Assembly: GCA_009843505.1 (NCBI GenBank)
Contig: VYDI01000027.1
Coordinates: 165,684 to 229,683 of the forward strand
Source of the DNA: Holophagales bacterium
GTDB taxonomy: Bacteria; Acidobacteriota; Thermoanaerobaculia; Multivoradales; Multivoraceae
Direction of reading: 5' to 3'
DNA: 64,000 nucleotides
Part shown: one piece after another, positions 1 through 8,433 of the stretch
Layout: each line of letters opens with the position of its first letter
How positions within the stretch are numbered: the first letter of the stretch is position 1
Position numbers and translations under genes: made by a program
The notes under the pieces: generated by a model
The model's input: the letters and a program-made list of their open reading frames with translations, nothing else
Database searches by the model: none
What the model was told of the DNA's origin: nothing

Positions 1-1
1 G

Positions 2-409
2 GACCTGGTGATCACGCCTCATCCCGGAGAGCTCGCCCGGCTGCTCGGCGTGTCCGCCTCGGCGGTTGTCGAGAGTCGCTGCGAGCATGCGAGGAGGGCC
101 GCCCGCGAGACCGGAGCGGTCGTCGTGCTCAAGGGTCGCCAGACGCTGGTCTCGGACCCGGCGCTGGGCACCTGGGTCAACCCGACGGGGAATCCGGGGA
201 TGGCGTCGGGCGGCAGCGGCGACGTGCTGACCGGTGTGATCGCGGCGCTCCTGGCCCAGGGGCTCGATCCGCCCTCGGCGGCCCGGCTGGGGGTTTACGC
301 TCATGGGCTGTCCGGCGATCTGGCGGCGGAGCGCTGGGGCCAGATCTCGATGGCCGCCTGCGACCTCGTGGACGAGTTGGGACCCGCGTTCCAGTCACTC
401 GAGGAATGA
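2..409 (+). CDS. nnrD: ADP/ATP-dependent NAD(P)HX dehydratase, C-terminal part (partial)
   Basis: The reading frame is open at the left window edge, so only the last ~135 residues are visible. They carry the signature of the YjeF C-terminal (ribokinase-like) domain: TPHPGELARLLG and, near the end, GNPGMASGGSGDVLTG, the nucleotide-binding/catalytic loop of the dehydratase that repairs hydrated NAD(P)H. Whether the N-terminal epimerase domain (NnrE) is fused upstream cannot be seen. tsaE follows 55 nt downstream; nnr and tsaE genes are often adjacent in bacteria, which supports the call. Confidence 0.88.
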   Translation, partial: DLVITPHPGELARLLGVSASAVVESRCEHARRAARETGAVVVLKGRQTLVSDPALGTWVNPTGNPGMASGGSGDVLTGVIAALLAQGLDPPSAARLGVYAHGLSGDLAAERWGQISMAACDLVDELGPAFQSLEE

Positions 410-464
410 TGCGCTACCCGAGGCAGGATGCCATTCTTCGAGCCACGTTTCGGTTACTCGCGCC

Positions 465-893
465 ATGATCGTTCGCACGAAGAGCGCCGGCGAGACGCGG
501 CAACTCGGTCTTGAGCTGGCGGCCCGGCTCCGGCCGGACGGGACGGCACTTCTGTTCGGCGACCTCGGATCCGGCAAGACGGTCCTCACCCAGGGCATCG
601 CGGAGGGTCTTGGTCTGGACGCGGCCCTGGTCCAGTCGCCGACGTTCACCCTGATTCACGAGTACGACCGGGACCCCCGGTCCGGCCGGGGACCCGTGCG
701 CCTCGTTCACGTCGACCTCTACCGGCTGGAGCCGGAGGAGGTGGAGGCGATCGGCCTGGAGGAGTTTCTGGCCGGGGACGGGGTCAAGGTCGTCGAGTGG
801 GCGGACCGTCTGCCGCGGCCGCCGGCCGCGGTCGAGGTGCGGCTGCGAATGGGCGCCGGGCCGGATGAACGGGAGGTCGAGATCAACTGTTAG
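465..893 (+). CDS. tsaE: tRNA threonylcarbamoyladenosine biosynthesis ATPase TsaE
   Basis: The 142-residue product matches the usual TsaE size. It has a Walker A P-loop GDLGSGKT near residue 27, then the TsaE-typical SPTFTLIHEY, HVDLYRL and VEWADRLP segments. TsaE works with TsaB and TsaD in the t6A37 modification of ANN-decoding tRNAs; tsaB and tsaD are not in this window. The frame is open further upstream to 303, but that extension overlaps nnrD and shows no homology, so the ATG at 465 is chosen. A GC-rich stem-loop follows the stop codon. Confidence 0.93.
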   Translation: MIVRTKSAGETRQLGLELAARLRPDGTALLFGDLGSGKTVLTQGIAEGLGLDAALVQSPTFTLIHEYDRDPRSGRGPVRLVHVDLYRLEPEEVEAIGLEEFLAGDGVKVVEWADRLPRPPAAVEVRLRMGAGPDEREVEINC

Positions 894-920
894 GGTGCCG
901 CCTCTGTCCGCTGAGGCACC
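894..920 (+). terminator. Stem-loop after tsaE, possible weak terminator
   Basis: GGTGCC (894-899) pairs with GGCACC (915-920), and part of the intervening sequence can extend the stem. There is no T-run after it, so intrinsic termination is doubtful. It lies between tsaE and the next gene's ribosome binding site, so it may instead separate or stabilise the two messages. Confidence 0.3.
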
Positions 921-950
921 GCGAATTCGACGAAGGAGAACGAAGTACCG

Positions 951-1802
951 ATGGAAGTGGAACGCGTAGGGCTGGTCGGCTGCGGTCTGATGGGCCGCGG
1001 CATCGCGGAGATCTGCGCACGGGCCGGTATCCCGGTCACGGTGCGCGAGGTCAACCAGGACGTGCTCGACAAGGGGCTCGGCGCGGTGCGTGCGTCCCTG
1101 GCCAAGAGCCTCGAGCGGAAGCGCATCGATCTCGAGGAGCATGACCGGGCGCTGGCGAACCTGACCGGCACCGTCGAACTGTCCGATCTCGCCGGCTCCG
1201 ACCTGGTGGTCGAGGCGATCGTCGAGGATCTGGAAACGAAGCGCGAGCTGTTTGTCGCCCTGGACGGCATCGTCGGCGACGCCTGCATCTTCGCCAGCAA
1301 CACGTCCTCGCTGACCCTGACCCAGCTCGCCGCCTCGACCGCGCGGCCCGACCGGTTCGTCGGCCTCCACTTCTTCAATCCGGTGCCGGCGATGCGTCTG
1401 GTCGAAGTGGTGCGGACCCTGATGACCTCGGACGAGGCCTACGACGCCTGCTGGCGCCTCGCCGAGCGGGTCGGCAAGACGCCCGTCGCCTGCGGCGACA
1501 ACTCCGGGTTCATCGTCAACCGGCTGTTGATCCCGTATCTGCTCGATGCCGTCCGCGCCTACGAGAACGGTGTCGGCAGCATGGAGGACATCGATACCGC
1601 GATGAAGCTCGGCTGCGGCTATCCGATGGGGCCGTTCACATTGAGCGACTTCATTGGTCTGGACACGATGTACTCCGTCGCCAACATCATGTTCGACGAA
1701 TACCGGGAGACGCGCTTCGCACCGCCGACGTTGCTGAAGCAACTGGTGCAGGCGGGACATCTGGGGCGCAAGACCGGCAAGGGCTTCTTTGACTACAGCT
1801 GA
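951..1802 (+). CDS. hbd: 3-hydroxyacyl-CoA (3-hydroxybutyryl-CoA) dehydrogenase
   Basis: The 283-residue protein has the usual length of the short, single-function family. The NAD-binding Rossmann motif GCGLMGRGIAE is at the N-terminus. The catalytic region FVGLHFFNPVPAMRLVEVV contains the active-site His, and FIVNRLLIPYLLDA marks the C-terminal helical domain. It should oxidise (S)-3-hydroxyacyl-CoA with NAD+ in beta-oxidation or butanoate metabolism. The start is set by an AAGGAG about 15 nt upstream of ATG 951. The phoH reading frame overlaps its 3' end, suggesting coupled translation although the functions are unrelated. Confidence 0.92.
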   Translation: MEVERVGLVGCGLMGRGIAEICARAGIPVTVREVNQDVLDKGLGAVRASLAKSLERKRIDLEEHDRALANLTGTVELSDLAGSDLVVEAIVEDLETKRELFVALDGIVGDACIFASNTSSLTLTQLAASTARPDRFVGLHFFNPVPAMRLVEVVRTLMTSDEAYDACWRLAERVGKTPVACGDNSGFIVNRLLIPYLLDAVRAYENGVGSMEDIDTAMKLGCGYPMGPFTLSDFIGLDTMYSVANIMFDEYRETRFAPPTLLKQLVQAGHLGRKTGKGFFDYS

Positions 1803-2811
1803 GCCGGCAGCGCAGGCCAGGGCGCAGGTGACCCTGCCCGAGGAATCGGTGCAGGCCATCTGCGGCGCCCACGACGAGAACCTGCGCCGCGTGGAGAAGG
1901 CTCTCGAGGTCACGCTCGGCGTGCGCGGTTCCGCCGTGCAGATCAAGGGCGCGGCGGCGGCGGTCGGGGCGGCCGAGCGGCTGCTGACCGATCTGGGCGC
2001 CCTGGCGGCGACAGGCCGGCGTCTCCGCTCCGACGATCTGGCCACGGCCCTGCGGGTGGTGGCCGAGGAGCCGGCGACGTCCCTGGTCGACTTCTTCCGG
2101 ACGGGCGCCCTGATTCAGGCTGCGCGGCGCCTCGTTGCGCCGCGCAGCCTGAACCAGAAGCGTTACCTCCGCGCTATGCTGGACCACGAACTGGTCGTTT
2201 CGACGGGGCCGGCCGGCACCGGAAAGACCTACCTGGCGGTGGCGGTCGCGGCATCTGCGCTGAAGGAGCAGAAGGTGCGGCGCATCGTGCTGGCGAGGCC
2301 CGCGGTCGAGGCGGGCGAGAAGCTCGGCTTCCTGCCCGGCGACCTGGCGGAGAAGGTGAACCCCTACCTGCGCCCGCTCTACGATGCGCTGTTCGACATC
2401 ATCGGCTTCGACAGGGTGTCCCGGATGCTGGAGCGGGAGGTGATCGAGGTGGCGCCGCTAGCCTTCATGCGCGGCCGGTCGCTCAACGACAGCTTCATCA
2501 TCCTCGACGAGGCGCAGAACACGACGCCGGAGCAGATGAAGATGTTCCTGACCCGCATCGGTTTCAACTCGAAGGCCGTGGTCAACGGCGACATCACCCA
2601 GATCGACCTTCCGCCCGGGCAGCAGTCCGGCCTGAAGCACGCGCTTCAGGTGCTCCGGGGCGAAGATGGCATCGCGTTCGTGCGTTTCGGGCAGTCCGAC
2701 GTCGTCCGGCACGAGCTCGTGCAGCGGATCGTCGGCGCGTACGACCGCTGGGAGACCCGTCACGGTACGCGCCCGCGGGAGGCTGGATCCCCGGATAGGG
2801 GCAGCCGGTGA
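1789..2811 (+). CDS. phoH: PhoH-family ATPase
   Basis: A 340-residue PhoH/YbeZ-type protein. An N-terminal KH-like region (about residues 10-90) precedes the P-loop GPAGTGKT at residues 140-147 and the DEAQN Walker B segment (ILDEAQNTTPEQMKMF). It heads the phoH-pgpH-ybeY-era run, an order common in Gram-positive and other bacteria, and PhoH proteins are linked to rRNA maturation through YbeY. The longest frame starts at a TTG at 1789 that overlaps the dehydrogenase gene by 14 nt. A GTG at 1828 is an alternative and would remove only 13 residues before the conserved region. Confidence 0.9.
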   Translation: MTTAEPAAQARAQVTLPEESVQAICGAHDENLRRVEKALEVTLGVRGSAVQIKGAAAAVGAAERLLTDLGALAATGRRLRSDDLATALRVVAEEPATSLVDFFRTGALIQAARRLVAPRSLNQKRYLRAMLDHELVVSTGPAGTGKTYLAVAVAASALKEQKVRRIVLARPAVEAGEKLGFLPGDLAEKVNPYLRPLYDALFDIIGFDRVSRMLEREVIEVAPLAFMRGRSLNDSFIILDEAQNTTPEQMKMFLTRIGFNSKAVVNGDITQIDLPPGQQSGLKHALQVLRGEDGIAFVRFGQSDVVRHELVQRIVGAYDRWETRHGTRPREAGSPDRGSR

Positions 2812-5225
2812 GGGCGGCGGTGAAGGCGCCGAAGCGCCGCCGGTCCGCCCGCCGGCGGGAGGCGCGCAAGCGGCTCCGCCGCAGCATGTACCGGCGCCAC
2901 GGCGACCGGCTGACCGTCGCCGGCCTGTGGCACTACGCGCTGGAGCTCGACATCGTCTGGGTCGTGGTCATGGTTCTGGCCGGCGTCTGGATCATGGCGC
3001 CGCCGGGCGTCTTCTTCCGGCCGGATCTGCGGGAGGGGGACATTGCCAACCGCGACTACCACGCCACCCGGGACGTGTTGCTGCTCGATGAGGAGACGTC
3101 GGAGGAACTGAAGCAGCGGGCCCGCGCCGACGTCCGTCCGCTCTACGACTTCGACGCCGTTCAGGCCGACGAAGTCGAGGCACGGATCGCGAACCTGTTC
3201 GAGATCGAGCGGGGCTTCGACGAGGTGGCCGAGCTCCTGCCCGAGGAGGACGTGGCGGAGGAACGGTTGCGACGGCTGAGGCTCGAGAGCGGCCTGCGGG
3301 TCGATGAAGGCCACGCGGACCTGCTGGCGGCTCGCGTAGGCGGCGAGGACGAAGGCGCGCAGCTGGAGGAACGTCTCACCCGCCTCGTGGGACTGCTGCT
3401 CCGGGCCGGAATCGTGGAGAACAAGGAGACGCTTCTCCAGAACCGCCTGGAGGGCGTCACCCTGCACAACATGCAGACGGGCGAGGAATCCGTCGAGTTC
3501 GACCTCTTCGGCTATCGCGGCTATCCGGTCGAGGTGGAGGCCTACCTGGAGGCGGAGGTCGGCCGCTGGGCGGGGTGGTCGCGGGCCGAACGGGAAACGG
3601 TCGTCGATTTCCTGATGGTCAACCTGGCGCCCAATGTCTACCTGAACCTGAACGAGACGCAGGAACGGAGAAACGTCGCGGCGGACGACGTCGGGCCGGT
3701 GTTCAACCAGATTCGGGCCGGCCAGGTCATCGTGCGCAAGGGCGACGAGGTCGACCAGGAATCGATGCGTCTGCTACGGGAGATGACGGGCAGCGAGAGC
3801 AGGCTGATCCTCCTTCGCTCGCCGCTGGGGTCGGCCCTGGTGCTCGGGCTCGCGGTGGCGTTCCTGTGGGTCGCCTTCCGGCGCAAGCGCCTCGTCGTCG
3901 TCGAGGGCCGCGACTTCGGCAGCGTCGTCCTGATTCTCATTCTCGGCCTCGCCGCGACGCGGGTCGGATTCCTGGTTGCCGATGCGCTCGCCGCCTCGTT
4001 CCCGATCGAGGCGCTGAGTTCGGCGCGAAGCTACGTGTTCGCGATTCCCTTCGCGGCGGTTGCGCTACTCGTGTCGGTGCTCTACGGCCGCGGCGCCGGC
4101 CTGCTTGCAGGCGTCGTGTTCTCGGTTCTGGTCGGCCGGTTGGGCTGGGTGGAGGCGGCGAACGCGGAACTCGGACTGGCGGGCGGCACGATGCTCTACT
4201 GTCTGACGGGCAGCCTCGCCGCGGTGTTCGCGCTCGATCAGTTGAAGCAGCGGTCCGCGGTGACCAGAGCCGGCCTGCTGGTCGGACTCGTCAACGTCGC
4301 CTCGGTGACGATGCTGACGTTGCTCGGGGATGGCGTCACGCTGGCGGTTTGGGGGTTCGAGGTGCTCTGCGGTTTCCTGGGCGGCCTGCTGGTGGCGGCG
4401 GCGGTCAGCTTCGCCGTTCCGGTGTTCGAAGCGGTCCTGTTCAGGACCACCGACATCAAGTTGCTGGAGCTTTCGGACACGAACCTGCCGTTGCTGCAAC
4501 GCCTGGCCTTCGAGGCGCCGGGTACGTTCCAGCACTCCCTGATGGTCGCGCACCTGGCGAAGGCCTGCTGCGAGGCGGTGGGCGGGAATCCGACCCTCGC
4601 CTACGTCGGCGGTCTCTACCATGACGTCGGCAAGGTGCTTCGGCCGCAGTACTTCGTCGAGAATCAACGCGAGGGCGACAATCCGCACGACAGCCTCTCG
4701 CCCTCCATGTCTTCCCTGATCATCATCGATCATGTGAAGGAAGGAGTCCGGCTGGCGCGTGAGAACGGGCTGCCGCAGCCGATCGTCGACGCGATCGCGC
4801 AGCACCACGGCACACGCAGGCTGAGCTACTTCCTGGCCAAGGCGAAGGAACAGGCGGAACCGGGCGACGAGATCAGTGAGCGCCAGTACCGCTACCCGGG
4901 CCCCATGCCCCAGAGCAAGACGTTCGCCGCGCTGATGGTTGCCGACACGGTGGAGGCAGCGAGCCGTACCCTCGGCGACTTTTCCGAGGAGTCGATCCGT
5001 GCCCTCGTCGAACGGCTGTTGAACGACATCCTCGAGGACGATCAGTTCAGCCAGACCGATCTGACGCTGGCCGACCTGCGGCGGATGCGCTACACCCTGC
5101 AGAACGTCCTGAAGACGGTGCATCATCATCGGGTGGAGTACCCGGGGTTCGAGTTCGGGCGTGGCGGCCGTGGTTCGTTGCGTGTTCTGCCCGGCGGCGC
5201 CGGGAGCGGGCCGGGCGGCGACTGA
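2808..5225 (+). CDS. pgpH: 7TM-HD phosphohydrolase, PgpH-type cyclic-di-AMP phosphodiesterase
   Basis: An 805-residue membrane protein. A basic N-terminus and one membrane segment precede an acidic extracytoplasmic 7TMR-HDED domain (about 70-330). A multi-pass membrane core follows (about 340-530), then a cytoplasmic HD domain. The metal-binding HD pair is in YHDVGK (His605, Asp606), followed by NPHDSLSP and AQHHGTR, all typical of the YqfF/PgpH family that hydrolyses cyclic di-AMP. The family function is known from Firmicutes; the substrate here is inferred. Its GTG start overlaps the phoH stop as GTGA, so the two are translationally coupled. The C-terminus ends in a Gly-rich tail. Confidence 0.88.
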   Translation: MRAAVKAPKRRRSARRREARKRLRRSMYRRHGDRLTVAGLWHYALELDIVWVVVMVLAGVWIMAPPGVFFRPDLREGDIANRDYHATRDVLLLDEETSEELKQRARADVRPLYDFDAVQADEVEARIANLFEIERGFDEVAELLPEEDVAEERLRRLRLESGLRVDEGHADLLAARVGGEDEGAQLEERLTRLVGLLLRAGIVENKETLLQNRLEGVTLHNMQTGEESVEFDLFGYRGYPVEVEAYLEAEVGRWAGWSRAERETVVDFLMVNLAPNVYLNLNETQERRNVAADDVGPVFNQIRAGQVIVRKGDEVDQESMRLLREMTGSESRLILLRSPLGSALVLGLAVAFLWVAFRRKRLVVVEGRDFGSVVLILILGLAATRVGFLVADALAASFPIEALSSARSYVFAIPFAAVALLVSVLYGRGAGLLAGVVFSVLVGRLGWVEAANAELGLAGGTMLYCLTGSLAAVFALDQLKQRSAVTRAGLLVGLVNVASVTMLTLLGDGVTLAVWGFEVLCGFLGGLLVAAAVSFAVPVFEAVLFRTTDIKLLELSDTNLPLLQRLAFEAPGTFQHSLMVAHLAKACCEAVGGNPTLAYVGGLYHDVGKVLRPQYFVENQREGDNPHDSLSPSMSSLIIIDHVKEGVRLARENGLPQPIVDAIAQHHGTRRLSYFLAKAKEQAEPGDEISERQYRYPGPMPQSKTFAALMVADTVEAASRTLGDFSEESIRALVERLLNDILEDDQFSQTDLTLADLRRMRYTLQNVLKTVHHHRVEYPGFEFGRGGRGSLRVLPGGAGSGPGGD

Positions 5226-5233
5226 CGAAGGCG

Positions 5234-6559
5234 GTGGCGACCATCGACCTGCAGGTCGCGGCCGCGGTGGAGGCCCGGTGCCGCGAGTGTCTCCCGGGGC
5301 TCCGCGCGGCGGCGGGCGAGGTGGTCGCCGAGCTGGCGCCGGCGCCGGCGACGCTCACACTGCGGCTGGTCGACGATGCTGAGATACGCGAGCTGAACCG
5401 TAGCTATCGGCAGATCGACTCGGCCACGGACGTGCTGTCCTTTCCGGGTGAGGAGACACCGGAGGGCCGGCACCTGGGCGACATCGTCATCTCGGTCGAG
5501 ACGGCCGCCGCGGCTGGCGACGCGTCCCTCGAAGACGAACTCAAGGTCCTGGCGCTGCACGGCATCCTGCACTGCCTGGGCTACGACCACGAGACGGACA
5601 GGGGCGAGATGGAGGCCCTGGAAGTCCGGCTGCGGGATCGCTTCCTGGGGCCGTCCGAGGTTCGGGGAACCCGGAAGGCCGGCACGGTGGCTCTCGTGGG
5701 CCGGCCCAACGCCGGCAAGTCGACGTTGATGAACCGCATGCTGGGGGAGAAGCTGGCGATTGTCTCGGACAAGCCGCAGACCACCCGCCATCGACTGATC
5801 GGCATTCTGAGCACGGAGCGTGGCCAGATGGTGTTTCACGACACGCCTGGCCTGCACCGGCCGCTGCACCGCCTGAACCGGCGCATGGTTCACGCCGCCG
5901 CGGCGGCGCTCAGGGAGGCCGACGTGGTCTGTCTGCTCCGGGACGCGGCGACCCCGTTCGGACGGGGCGACGCCTACGCTCTCGACCTCGTCGGCGCGGC
6001 GGCGGCGGAGCGCAGCAGGCCGATGCTCTGCCTGCTGAACAAGATCGACCTGATCTCCAAGCCCCGACTGCTGCCCGAGATCGAGCGTTATGCGGGCCGC
6101 GCCGTGTTCGAGGAGATCGTTCCGGTTTCGGCGCTCACCGGCGACGGCGTGGACGAGCTGCTCGAACTCCTCTGGCGGCACCTGCCGCCCGGAGAGCCGC
6201 GGCACGACCCGGAACTGCTGACGGTCCACACCGAGCGCTTCCTCGTCGCGGAGCTGATTCGCGAAAAGGTCCTGGAGCAGACACGCGACGAACTGCCGTT
6301 CACCACCGCCGTCGTCATCGAGGCCTGGGAGGACGGCGGGAAGCGGACGGACCTGCTCGCCAGCATCCTGGTCGATCGGGAGAGTCACAAGGGGATCGTC
6401 GTTGGCCGCGGCGGCAAGCGGATCAAGGAGATCGGCACGGCGGCACGGCGGGATCTGGAGCAGTTCCTGGAGCGGCGGGTCTACCTCGAGCTACGGGTGC
6501 GGACAGAGCCCGGATGGCGCGAGGACGCGGCCGTCTTGAGCCGCCTGGAGACCGGCTAG
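5234..6559 (+). CDS. ybeY-era: YbeY endoribonuclease-Era GTPase fusion protein
   Basis: One uninterrupted frame of 441 residues joins two ribosome-maturation proteins. Residues ~1-137 are YbeY: TDVLSFP and the zinc site HGILHCLGYDH (His109, His113, His119). Residues ~150-435 are Era: G1 GRPNAGKST (156-164), a switch-I region with TTRHR, G3 DTPG (203-206), G4 NKID (269-272), G5 SAL at 299, and a KH domain with GRGG at 391-394. Only about a dozen residues link them. YbeY processes the 16S rRNA 3' end, and Era binds that end through its KH domain, so the fusion is functionally sensible. No stop codon or internal ribosome binding site is apparent between the halves. The GTG start lies 8 nt after pgpH. 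Confidence 0.92.
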   Translation: MATIDLQVAAAVEARCRECLPGLRAAAGEVVAELAPAPATLTLRLVDDAEIRELNRSYRQIDSATDVLSFPGEETPEGRHLGDIVISVETAAAAGDASLEDELKVLALHGILHCLGYDHETDRGEMEALEVRLRDRFLGPSEVRGTRKAGTVALVGRPNAGKSTLMNRMLGEKLAIVSDKPQTTRHRLIGILSTERGQMVFHDTPGLHRPLHRLNRRMVHAAAAALREADVVCLLRDAATPFGRGDAYALDLVGAAAAERSRPMLCLLNKIDLISKPRLLPEIERYAGRAVFEEIVPVSALTGDGVDELLELLWRHLPPGEPRHDPELLTVHTERFLVAELIREKVLEQTRDELPFTTAVVIEAWEDGGKRTDLLASILVDRESHKGIVVGRGGKRIKEIGTAARRDLEQFLERRVYLELRVRTEPGWREDAAVLSRLETG

Positions 6560-6879
6560 GGACGCAGGCGCGACGCGACAGAAACGTTGGATCGCGGGGT
6601 CGGCGGGCGACAGACTTGTCGCCTCGGTGGAGTCGAGCCGGGTTGTCTGGACGGTTCATTCTCCGCGCGAACCGTCATTACTCCCGCGAACACCGGTTGG
6701 GCATGAAGGTTGCTAGGAAAACTCCGCAGCGTTCGGCCCGTGGCTTGCCTAGTTCATGGCCGCGCTGATAGACACGCGGCCTTGGCGATTCGTGTTTGAG
6801 CGTGCGGCCGGGCGGTGTCTCGGCCACAACAGATTTGGCGCGGCTCGGTCCGCAGCAAGGAACAGCAAAGGAGAACTTC
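6560..6879 (+). other. glnA leader region: no gene, several hairpins
   Basis: No credible coding sequence lies in these 320 nt. Three perfect inverted repeats are visible: GGCGACA/TGTCGCC (6606-6623, 4-nt loop), GACGGTTC/GAACCGTC (6650-6676, 11-nt loop) and GGCCGCG/CGCGGCC (6758-6781, 10-nt loop). The first two lie between the era stop and a possible sigma-54 promoter, so they may end the upstream operon, though neither has a T-run. The third would lie in the glnA 5' UTR. I recognise no known riboswitch class. Confidence 0.45.
6699..6714 (+). promoter_or_regulatory. Possible sigma-54 (-24/-12) promoter of glnA
   Basis: GGGCATG at 6699-6705 and TTGCT at 6710-6714 match the -24/-12 consensus TGGCACG-N4-TTGCW with two mismatches in the first element. 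The near-invariant GG and GC dinucleotides are kept, with 10 nt between them. Nitrogen-regulated sigma-54 promoters upstream of glnA are well known in Proteobacteria. Here the match is by eye only, and the resulting leader would be about 155 nt. Confidence 0.35.
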
Positions 6880-8301
6880 ATGTCAGGAGCAAGCCCCAAG
6901 TCGATTCTCGATCGGATCCGCGATGAGGGGATCCAGATCGTCGACTTCCGGTTCACCGACTTTCCCGGCTTGTGGCAGCACTTCTCGGTGCCGGCGCGCG
7001 AGGTCGACGAGGGCACCTTTGAGGACGGGCTCGGGTTCGACGGCTCGAGCATCCGCGGCTGGCAGGTGATCAACGAGTCGGACATGCTGGTCGTCCCCGA
7101 CGCGGACACGGCCTTCATCGACCCGTACTACGAGCACAAGACGCTCGTCATGACCTGCAACATCGTCGATCCGATAACCCGGGAGAGCTACGGCCGCGAC
7201 CCGCGCGGCGTCGCCCGGGCGGCCGAGGCCTACGTGCAGTCGACGGGTCTGGCGGACACCGCCTACTTCGGTCCGGAGGCGGAGTTCTTCATCTTCGACG
7301 ACGTGCGTTTCGACGGCGGTCCGAACTTTGGTTTCTACGAAGTCGACTCGATCGAGGGCCGCTGGAACAGCGGTGCGGACGAAGGTCCGAACCTCGGCTA
7401 CAAGCCGCGGTACAAGGAGGGCTACTTCCCGGTGCCGCCGACCGACAAGCACCAGGACATGCGGAGCGAGATGATCCTGATCATGGAGGATCTCGGTCTC
7501 AATCCCGAGTGCCAGCACCACGAGGTCGGCACCGGCGGGCAGGCCGAGATCGACCTGCGGTTCGCGCCGCTGGTCGAGATGGCGGACGCGATGATGCTCT
7601 ACAAGTACATCATCAAGAACACCGCCGCCCGGCACGGCAAGACCGTCACCTTCATGCCGAAGCCCCTGTTCGAGGACAACGGCAGCGGAATGCACACCCA
7701 CCTCTCGCTCTGGAAGGACGGAGTGCCCCTGTTCGCGGGCGACGGCTACGCCGGTCTCTCGGATATGGCGATGCACGCGATCGGCGGCCTGCTGAAGCAC
7801 GCGCCTGCGCTGCTCGCCTTCACCAACCCGACGACGAACAGCTACAAGCGGCTGGTGCCGGGCTTCGAGGCGCCGGTGAACCTGGTGTACTCGCAGCGCA
7901 ACCGGAGCGCGGCGGTGCGGATCCCGATGTACTCGCCGTCGCCGAAGGCCAAGCGGGTCGAGTTCCGTTGCCCCGATCCGAGCTGCAACCCCTATCTCGC
8001 CTTCGCGGCGCTGCTGATGGCCGCGATTGACGGCATTCAGAACGAGATCGACCCGGGCAGCTCGCTCGACGTCGACATCTACGACCTGTCGCCGGAGGAG
8101 AGCCAGGGCGTTCCGACCACGCCGGCGACTCTGGAAGAGGCGCTCGACGCCCTCGAGGAGGACCACGAGTTCCTGACCGCGGGCGGTGTGTTCGACGAGG
8201 ACGTGATCGAGAACCACATCGCATACAAGCGTGAGAACGAGTGCCAGGAGGTGGCGTTGAGGCCGCACCCGCACGAGTTCGCGCTGTACTACGACATCTA
8301 G
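6880..8301 (+). CDS. glnA: Type I glutamine synthetase
   Basis: A 473-residue GSI enzyme making glutamine from glutamate, ammonia and ATP. Visible signatures are the N-terminal beta-grasp [16 protein letters not shown], the glutamate/metal-binding [24 protein letters not shown], and the ATP-site NRSAAVRIP. Tyr401 in IYDLSPEES corresponds to the adenylylated tyrosine of the enterobacterial enzyme, so this is likely the GSI-beta type controlled by GlnE-like adenylylation; no glnE or glnB is in the window. ATG 6880 is chosen because AAAGGAG precedes it by 6 nt. An upstream GTG at 6796 would only add unconserved residues. Confidence 0.96.
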   Translation: MSGASPKSILDRIRDEGIQIVDFRFTDFPGLWQHFSVPAREVDEGTFEDGLGFDGSSIRGWQVINESDMLVVPDADTAFIDPYYEHKTLVMTCNIVDPITRESYGRDPRGVARAAEAYVQSTGLADTAYFGPEAEFFIFDDVRFDGGPNFGFYEVDSIEGRWNSGADEGPNLGYKPRYKEGYFPVPPTDKHQDMRSEMILIMEDLGLNPECQHHEVGTGGQAEIDLRFAPLVEMADAMMLYKYIIKNTAARHGKTVTFMPKPLFEDNGSGMHTHLSLWKDGVPLFAGDGYAGLSDMAMHAIGGLLKHAPALLAFTNPTTNSYKRLVPGFEAPVNLVYSQRNRSAAVRIPMYSPSPKAKRVEFRCPDPSCNPYLAFAALLMAAIDGIQNEIDPGSSLDVDIYDLSPEESQGVPTTPATLEEALDALEEDHEFLTAGGVFDEDVIENHIAYKRENECQEVALRPHPHEFALYYDI

Positions 8302-8326
8302 ACCCCAAGCGGACCTCGGTTCCACT

Positions 8327-8361
8327 AGCCGGCCGCGCATCGCTGCGCGGCCGGCTTTCCT
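8327..8361 (+). terminator. Intrinsic terminator of glnA
   Basis: A 13-bp perfect stem, AGCCGGCCGCGCA (8327-8339) with its complement at 8344-8356, has a 4-nt TCGC loop and is followed by TTTCCTT. It begins 26 nt after the glnA stop and insulates glnA from the next gene. Confidence 0.85.
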
Positions 8362-8433
8362 TCGTGCGGAGGCGGCCCTGGCTTCGGCTGCTGCTACCGT
8401 TGCGCCTTCATTTCCGAGCAGGAGGTCTCTTCC

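Noticed and set aside
414..2045. Long open frame (543 codons) on the minus strand opposite tsaE and the dehydrogenase gene
   Set aside because: It is an antisense shadow of well-supported genes, with Arg/Ala/Gly-rich low-complexity sequence and no recognisable domain, as is common in high-GC DNA.
5600..5700. Frameshift or assembly error creating the YbeY-Era fusion
   Set aside because: Both halves are complete, in the same frame, with a plausible linker and no leftover stop or start signals; kept as a real fusion but read-level confirmation is still useful.
6514..6768. 84-codon frame before glnA as a small gene
   Set aside because: No ribosome binding site, overlaps the era end and several hairpins, and has Arg-rich low-complexity composition.
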